From CALZIK01 sp945787635 (lineage in GTDB: Bacteria > Acidobacteriota > Thermoanaerobaculia > Multivoradales > JAHEKO01): 64,000 bases of DNA. The first letter of the stretch is position 1; each line of letters starts with the position of its first letter. A program made the translations under genes and the position numbers. The stretch lies in assembly GCA_947259725.1 (NCBI GenBank), contig CAMYNM010000001.1, forward strand, positions 558,001-622,000, written 5' to 3'. The notes beneath the pieces were generated by a model. The model did no database searches. It had not been told where the DNA came from and saw only the letters and a list, made by a program, of their open reading frames with translations. This document shows, one piece after another, positions 59,404-64,000 of this stretch.

Positions 59404-59595
59404 ATGAGAAACCGCCTCAAAGTGCTGCGAGCCGAGCGCGACTGGTCCCAAGCCGATCTCGCGCTCCGACTCGGGGTTTCCCGCCAGACGGTCAATACGA
59501 TCGAACGGGGTAAGTCGGCGCCCAGCCTGCCGCTCGCCTTCAAGCTCGCCGAGCTTTTCTCCGTTCCGATCGAGGAGATCTTCTTCGTCAACTGA
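59404..59595 (+). CDS. Small XRE-family transcriptional regulator
   Basis: 63 residues, a single helix-turn-helix: LKVLRAERDWSQADLALRLGVSRQTVNTIERGKSAPSLPLAFKLAELF (split: the helix-turn-helix is SQADLALRLGVSRQTVNTIE). The C terminus SVPIEEIFFVN matches short XRE regulators such as YozG-like proteins that usually follow a membrane protein gene. It probably represses its own transcript at the repeated sites upstream. Confidence 0.93.
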   Translation: MRNRLKVLRAERDWSQADLALRLGVSRQTVNTIERGKSAPSLPLAFKLAELFSVPIEEIFFVN

Positions 59596-59663
59596 GAAGC
59601 ACCGCCTTGCCTACCTCTTCGGGTGTTCCGCCGCGACGGCGCCCGCGGTCAGACTCGGGCCCA

Positions 59664-60068
59664 ATGAGGATCGAAATCAGCTTCCCCGGCGGGCCGGCCG
59701 TGAACGCTCTGCTCGGCAAACACATCGTGCGTTCGGATCAACCCCTGGTCCACGGTGGCACGGACTCGGCGCCGCCGCCCATGGACCTGTTCCTGGCTTC
59801 GATCGGTACTTGCGCCGGCTTCTACGCCCTGCGCTTCTGTCAGAAGCGGGACATCGACACGAGCGAGCTCGAGGTCGAGCTCGAAGCCGTCCGCGACGAG
59901 TCCGCCAAGCGCTTCTCCCGCCTCGTCATTCACGTGCGTTTACCGTCCCACTTCCCGGACAAGTACCGAGCCGCCATCGTGCGCGCGATTGACCAGTGCG
60001 CGGTCAAACAGCACATCTTCGAGCCACCGGAATTCGCCGTCGAAGTGACCGATTCAACCCGGCGCTAG
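59664..60068 (+). CDS. OsmC/Ohr family protein
   Basis: 134 residues from the ATG at 59664. The OsmC fold is indicated by SDQPLVHGGTDSAPPPMDLFLASIGTCAGFYALRFCQKR (split: the Cys of IGTCAG and the second Cys of RFCQKR are the peroxidatic pair, 10 residues apart) and by VHVRLP-type strands. It may reduce organic hydroperoxides, although distant OsmC proteins have other roles. Its TAG stop is inside the left terminal repeat of element C. Confidence 0.87.
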   Translation: MRIEISFPGGPAVNALLGKHIVRSDQPLVHGGTDSAPPPMDLFLASIGTCAGFYALRFCQKRDIDTSELEVELEAVRDESAKRFSRLVIHVRLPSHFPDKYRAAIVRAIDQCAVKQHIFEPPEFAVEVTDSTRR

Positions 60069-60231
60069 TGTCCCGTGCGGCAAGTTCCTTGTCACACCGA
60101 GCGCGGTGAGGCGCCCGCTGGGCAAGACGCGACGAGCGAGCGTATCGGGCTATACGCGACCGAGGAGCAACGCCGCCCAGCGGGATGCTGCACCGCGCGA
60201 ATGTAAAGGGACCTACCGCGCGGGACACTAG
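60065..60231. repeat. 167-bp inverted-repeat element C, between convergent genes
   Basis: Perfect outer ends CTAGTGTCCCG and its complement CGGGACACTAG. A 59-nt left arm and a 57-nt right arm pair over most of their length (for example CGCTGGGC with GCCCAGCG). The core reads AAGACGCGACGAGCGAGCGTAT, cggg, then CTATACGCGACC and GAGGAGCAACGCC. The core matches that of element A in order and length; the arms do not. Both flanking genes end in the element: OsmC TAG at 60066-60068 and ATP-grasp TAG at 60230-60228. Confidence 0.75.
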
Positions 60232-61109
60232 CGTTTTTCCCACAGGCGTTTTCGAATAGCGAGGACAAAACGGGCGAGAGCCCGCTCGGACTGGAGAAAG
60301 TACAGCGAGGGCTCGACCAGCTCGAGCTCCATCACGACCGGTAGGCCGTCTCGACCGGGCGCCATGTCAACCCGGGCATACAGCAACGGCTGCGCGAGCG
60401 AGCCTCGGACGAAATCGAGAGCTTGCGCGGCCAGGTCGGCTTCGGCAGCTCCGATCGCAAGCGCACTCTTGGAAACCGCCTCGCCGCGTCCGACGAAACG
60501 AGGGTTCTTGCGGATCGCGTGGGTCCACTCGCCATCGATCCAGATCACCGATCGCTCGCCGTGCTCTTCGACGGACTTCAAGTACGGCTGAACCAGAACG
60601 TCTGCCCTGGCCGACAGTGCCCGCAGGTGGGCCTCACCGCGATCGAGATCGGCGCCCGCGACTCGAATCGTGTTCATCGAGTTGGCGGAGACCGCCGGCT
60701 TGACCACCACGTCGTCCCACCCGCGCTCACTCTTCACGTCCACCAAGCGTCGCGAAGCGCCGTGCTCCACAATCTCGGTAGGCGTCACTGGAACTCCGCC
60801 CGCTTGGAGCTCGAGTAGGTAACCCTTATGGAGATTCCAACGCACGACCGGCAAGGGGTTCCACAGCTCTGACACCGCGGCGACGCCCTCCAGCCAGGAG
60901 AGAAAGTCCTCCGGCCGCAGAGGGTAGTTCCAGGTCGACCGAAGCACCGTCATGCGGGCCGCGGCGAAGTCGGCCCTCGGATCGTCCCAGGCCAGGACCT
61001 GACTGCGAATGCCGGCGCCCTCGAGCGCGGCGCTCAGGCAGCTTCGGTCGGGATCGTGCTCCGGAAGCTCGACGCAGGAGGCCAGTGCGACGTCGAGGTC
61101 GAACGTCAG
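60228..61109 (-). CDS. ATP-grasp domain protein, probable CTG start
   Basis: 293 residues if translation starts at CTG 61109, whose last two bases overlap the stop of the PHP gene (CTGA). Starting at the ATG at 60953 gives 241 residues but loses a clearly in-frame, family-like N terminus (VALASCVELPEHDPDRSCLS, then VLAWDDPRADF leading into RSTWNY). The ATP-grasp body has WNLHKGYLLELQAGGVPVTPT, VVKPAVSANSMNTIRV, VQPYLKSVEEHGERSVIWIDGE and YARVDMAPGRDGLPVVMELELVEPSLY (split: metal-binding Glu in MELELVEPS). Members ligate carboxyl groups to amines; the substrate is not known. The stop is in element C. Confidence 0.78.
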   Translation of the reverse strand: MTFDLDVALASCVELPEHDPDRSCLSAALEGAGIRSQVLAWDDPRADFAAARMTVLRSTWNYPLRPEDFLSWLEGVAAVSELWNPLPVVRWNLHKGYLLELQAGGVPVTPTEIVEHGASRRLVDVKSERGWDDVVVKPAVSANSMNTIRVAGADLDRGEAHLRALSARADVLVQPYLKSVEEHGERSVIWIDGEWTHAIRKNPRFVGRGEAVSKSALAIGAAEADLAAQALDFVRGSLAQPLLYARVDMAPGRDGLPVVMELELVEPSLYFLQSERALARFVLAIRKRLWEKR

Positions 61110-62977
61110 CTTGCCAGACGCTTTCTTCGCTCGAACACGATCGGATTGGTAAACCGCAGGGGATTGCCGTCGCGATCGTGGATCTCGAGGCGAACGAAAC
61201 AGGGTTGGCTCACGTCGACCGTGATTTCCCGATCCGGGCGGACCTCCCGCCGGTGATCACCGTCGGCGCCCTGATCAAAATACAGCTCCGCGGGGTTCTC
61301 GGGCCGTATGCGGCCCTGAACCAGAAGAACCTTGTGCTTCCGGAGATCGAACTGCTCGTCGACGCCGATCCGAAGCATCTGGGGTGTTTTTCGAACCCGT
61401 ACCCGATCGCCCATCTCCGCCTCGCCGATCCGGAAGTAGAAGCGGCCCGCATAGGCGAAAGGATCGCCGAATACCATCCGGCCCTTCCGAGTCGCAGCGA
61501 TCAGCTGCTCGGAGGTCACACCTTCCGACCATATCCAGGTGGCAAACCGGTTCGGCCGCATCGACGGCCCCCACTCGCTGCCGTGGGTGTCGCTGACGCC
61601 GTTGCCGTAGAGGAACACACCGCTCGCCGTCAGCGCATCCCAGGTTCGAAGGTGGTACTCCAGCCCGACGCCACCTCGATCCGTGTAACCGACCTCCAGA
61701 AGGTCGGCGCCGTAGGCACGGTTGCGCACCAGCTCCGCAACCTTCCTGCGCGAAAGAGTCGCTTGCCAGGGCGGTTTCGCCGAGCCGACACGGGTGCCAA
61801 ACATGTGATTGAACGACACGACGCCACCGGCGGACTGAACCCGCCGCACGAACTCGCTCGGGTCTCTCCAGGTCGCCTCATCGCCGCTCGCCAGTGAGCC
61901 GGTCAGGGCCGCATCCGGCAGAAACGCGTTGAGGTGGACCGTCTTGGCGGCCTCTGAAAGAAACTCGACGCCGACGTGCTGAGCGTGCCCGTACTCCTGT
62001 TCGTAGGCCGAAGCGAAACGTCGGATCTCGGCCAACTGGTGCTCGGGCTCCGGCCTCGTACTCGACAGCTCGAGCCCGAAGATCTCGACGGTCGCGCGCG
62101 ATCCCTGCCGCGCCGACAAGCGGATCTCGATGCTGGTGATGGTGTTGTCCTCACCGTCTTCGAGCAGGGAGGCGTCGTTCTGGAGATCGAGCAGCACCTT
62201 CTGGCGCTCGCCCCCGACCGGCACGGTCACCAGCACAGTGCCTTCCGTGGGAACGCTGCGGCTGGGCGGCGTGACCTCTGAGCTCAACCGGTAGCGCAGC
62301 ACGTGTCTGCGCGCCTCACCCCGATGATGCCACGACAGACCGACCTGCACCTCGAGCAGCGCATCCGGCCCCGTAGCCCAGGCTCGCAGGTCCAGGGCGA
62401 GAACCGCGCCACTGCTGATCGGCCTGGGAAGCAGGAAGCCTCGCGGCAGGCCCTTGGGCCCCTTGACCATGTAGGAGACCTCCGAATAGGCGCGCGAGTC
62501 CGGCCGGGAACGCGCGACCAGACTCACGCGGCCGGGGATCTTGTCGTGCTGCCGGCGAATCCACTCGACGTCCTCTTCGGGCGCGTCGGTCAGCTCGATC
62601 GCCAAGGCTCCGCCCACGTCTCCGGCGTGTCCGGCTTGCCGAAGCTCGCGTTGATCGGGTGGCCCGGAGGACGCGGGCCTCGCGAGGTCGATGGACAGCG
62701 AGCTTCGCAGGTCGAACATCTCCGAATGGTCGCTCCACCAAAGGACATTCGAGCCGGTCTGATCCGCGAAGTGCGAATGCCATTGCATCGATCCCGGCTT
62801 GGGGTCGCCGTTGTGGTGGGAATGTCCGTGAACGTGCATCTGCACGTTGTACGAGTCCAAGCCAGCAGGGAAAACCTCGGCCGGCGCCACCACGGGCTCT
62901 CTCCGGCCGCAGCCGAGAGCGGCGCCGATGAGGGTCAGCAGCACTCCCAGCACCGCAAGACGACCGCGCTCTTGCAC
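61106..62977 (-). CDS. PHP-domain lipoprotein (CehA/McbA-like metallohydrolase)
   Basis: 623 residues from a GTG at 62977; a TTG at 63046 would add 23. Lipoprotein signal LAVLGVLLTLIGAALGCGRR with the Cys at about residue 23. The mature N terminus has NVQMHVHGHSHHNGDPKP and WWSDHSEMF, the His/Asp metal ligands of a PHP domain, and the later FNHMFGTR and GNGVSDTHGSEWGPSMRP provide more. A beta-sandwich insert lies between (about 180-330). CehA/McbA proteins hydrolyse carbamates or carbohydrates in other bacteria, but here only the metal centre can be transferred. It starts 57 nt from the kinase gene end. Confidence 0.78.
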   Translation of the reverse strand: MQERGRLAVLGVLLTLIGAALGCGRREPVVAPAEVFPAGLDSYNVQMHVHGHSHHNGDPKPGSMQWHSHFADQTGSNVLWWSDHSEMFDLRSSLSIDLARPASSGPPDQRELRQAGHAGDVGGALAIELTDAPEEDVEWIRRQHDKIPGRVSLVARSRPDSRAYSEVSYMVKGPKGLPRGFLLPRPISSGAVLALDLRAWATGPDALLEVQVGLSWHHRGEARRHVLRYRLSSEVTPPSRSVPTEGTVLVTVPVGGERQKVLLDLQNDASLLEDGEDNTITSIEIRLSARQGSRATVEIFGLELSSTRPEPEHQLAEIRRFASAYEQEYGHAQHVGVEFLSEAAKTVHLNAFLPDAALTGSLASGDEATWRDPSEFVRRVQSAGGVVSFNHMFGTRVGSAKPPWQATLSRRKVAELVRNRAYGADLLEVGYTDRGGVGLEYHLRTWDALTASGVFLYGNGVSDTHGSEWGPSMRPNRFATWIWSEGVTSEQLIAATRKGRMVFGDPFAYAGRFYFRIGEAEMGDRVRVRKTPQMLRIGVDEQFDLRKHKVLLVQGRIRPENPAELYFDQGADGDHRREVRPDREITVDVSQPCFVRLEIHDRDGNPLRFTNPIVFERRKRLAS

Positions 62978-63103
62978 ACCCGGCGTCCATCCGGCGCGCG
63001 GGCCGCGTCGACCGACAACTGGGAAAAGGTGGCGCGTCCAAGTCAAAGCGACGCGATTCTAGCGGCTCCGGGCGATCGGGACTCAGCTTCGAAGATTCCC
63101 GCC

Positions 63104-64000
63104 TCAGGCTCTCGAGGCGACCGGCACTCTTCGCTGCAAGCGGCTGAAGACCACCTTCTTGAGTCGGCTCTCGAGCGCGCCGCCCTTGAGTAGCACCGCG
63201 GCTCCCCGTTCTTCGAGCTCCTCCATCTCCGCACGCGAGAGCTCTTTGGCCGTCACCACGACCACCGGCAGATCAACGTAACCAGGCCGCTCCCGCAGCC
63301 GCGCGAGAAACTCGGTCCCGCCCATCACCGGCATCAACAAATCGAGGATTATCACGTCTGGTGCCGCGGCCTCGAGAACCCGCAGCCCTTCGAGGCCGGT
63401 CTCCGCCGCGACAACCTGTAGCCCCTGCTCACTCAGCAGCTCGACCAGTAGACTTCGGGAGCTCGCATCGTCCTCCACGACCAGAGCTCGACGGATGCCT
63501 CCGTCCGGCAGCCTGTTGAGGACTCGCAGCAGGTCCTCCCTCCTGATGGGCTTGGAGAGCGCATCGACAGCGCCCAGGAGGGTGCCACGATTCTCCGCCG
63601 CGACGATGCTCACCACAACCACCGGAATATCCCGGAGCTTGGCGTCTGATTTCAACCTGCGCAACACCTCCCAGCCGTTCATCCCAGGCATCATGAGATC
63701 GAGGGTAATCAGGTCGGGAGACCATTCACTCGCAACCGTCACGCCCTCTTCGCCGGACGCTGCCGCCACCACCTCACAGCCCAAGTCACCCAGGTATTCG
63801 CCCAGAAGCACGCAGGTGTCCGGATCGTCGTCGATCACCAGCACTCGCTGGCTCACCGAGTCGGCCGGCACGACCTTCCGGGCGGGGAAGGCTCCGCGAG
63901 TGTCACTAACCCTCCTGAACTCCACGGCGAAGGTCGAGCCGCGCCCGAACTCACTCTCGACCACCAGATCGAATCCCATCAATCGGCAGAGAGAGCGGGA
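63104..64000 (-). CDS. Hybrid sensor kinase, C-terminal part with two receiver domains (cut by window edge)
   Basis: The open frame continues past the window end. The visible part starts with the last G-box of a histidine-kinase ATPase domain (SRSLCRLMGFDLVVESEFGR then GSTFAVEF). Then come two receiver domains: the first (about 50-165) has VLVIDDDPDT, the phosphorylatable Asp in LITLDLMMPGMNG, and Lys in ALSKPI; the second (about 170-285) has ALVVEDDASS, LILDLLMPVMGG (Asp), TAKE and Lys in LLKGG. It is a hybrid kinase without visible output domain. The C terminus LKKVVFSRLQRRVPVASRA is the gene end. The start is outside the window. Confidence 0.88.
   Translation of the reverse strand, partial: SRSLCRLMGFDLVVESEFGRGSTFAVEFRRVSDTRGAFPARKVVPADSVSQRVLVIDDDPDTCVLLGEYLGDLGCEVVAAASGEEGVTVASEWSPDLITLDLMMPGMNGWEVLRRLKSDAKLRDIPVVVVSIVAAENRGTLLGAVDALSKPIRREDLLRVLNRLPDGGIRRALVVEDDASSRSLLVELLSEQGLQVVAAETGLEGLRVLEAAAPDVIILDLLMPVMGGTEFLARLRERPGYVDLPVVVVTAKELSRAEMEELEERGAAVLLKGGALESRLKKVVFSRLQRRVPVASRA

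Noticed and set aside
1..64000. CRISPR arrays, tRNA and rRNA genes, transposases
   Set aside because: I looked for regular 25-40-bp spaced repeats, tRNA T-arm patterns and DDE or tyrosine recombinase motifs and found none I would support.

Overview
The window is a GC-rich, gene-dense bacterial chromosome segment with about 55 protein-coding genes. I see no rRNA, tRNA, CRISPR array, phage module or transposase. The gene mix is an S55 (SpoIVB-type) protease beside a beta-propeller protein, a BTAD-AAA regulator, a DUF255 protein, DUF1800/DUF1501 partners and an FMN hydroxy-acid oxidase. Together with an Lnt gene (a diderm, lipoprotein-maturing envelope), this fits an environmental Acidobacteriota lineage such as Thermoanaerobaculia. 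That placement is an inference from gene content; no marker gene was compared.

Region by region. (1) 1-9.7 kb, minus strand: one tightly packed run, crp/fnr regulator, YkgJ Cys-cluster protein, recN, Sua5/TsaC, S55 protease, beta-propeller protein, coaD, adenosine deaminase, CDGSH protein. Several junctions are 4-bp ATGA overlaps. (2) 9.9-14.3 kb: an orphan PqqD-like protein, a membrane protein, a small TTG-start gene, and a BTAD/AAA regulator preceded by a SARP-like 11-bp direct repeat. (3) 14.3-22.7 kb, minus strand: lipB, archease, rtcB, lipA, FMN oxidase, then GNAT, a PaaA/BoxB-like diiron protein, proline dehydrogenase and a class I amidotransferase. (4) 22.8-25 kb, plus strand: a small secreted protein, an ECF-like sigma factor and a TPR protein with an N-terminal Cys/His site. 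(5) 25-32 kb: dehydrogenase-complex E2 and E3, MBL hydrolase, patatin, class I aldolase and CoA-type Nudix. (6) 32-44.3 kb, minus strand: a long envelope/translation run of DUF255-DsbD fusion, cytochrome-like lipoprotein, NfeD, slipin, SPOR protein, lnt, prfB (with an intact programmed +1 frameshift site), GT4 and a polytopic membrane protein. (7) 44.3-54 kb: gamma-glutamyltransferase flanked by short repeats, a BtuF-like protein, pssA, a CBS/CysK-like enzyme, DUF3465, a nitronate monooxygenase-like enzyme and DUF4442. (8) 54.4-64 kb: DUF1800-DUF1501 pair, VOC protein, coiled-coil lipoprotein, a membrane protein-XRE module behind an AT-rich promoter, OsmC, an ATP-grasp protein with an apparent CTG start, a PHP lipoprotein, and the end of a hybrid sensor kinase.

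The most unusual signal is non-coding. Two elements of 167-168 bp (26511-26678 and 60065-60231) have CTAGTG-type ends, 59-nt outer arms that differ between copies yet pair within each copy, and a shared ~50-nt core containing a short hairpin and a GAGGAG...AACG tail. A shorter element with a similar core lies at 30208-30331. All three sit at gene 3' ends, and their terminal repeats carry the stop codons of the adjoining genes. A second repeat family (GGTCGAC...GACCGCTACA) occurs at 31.5 kb and on both sides of the gamma-glutamyltransferase gene.
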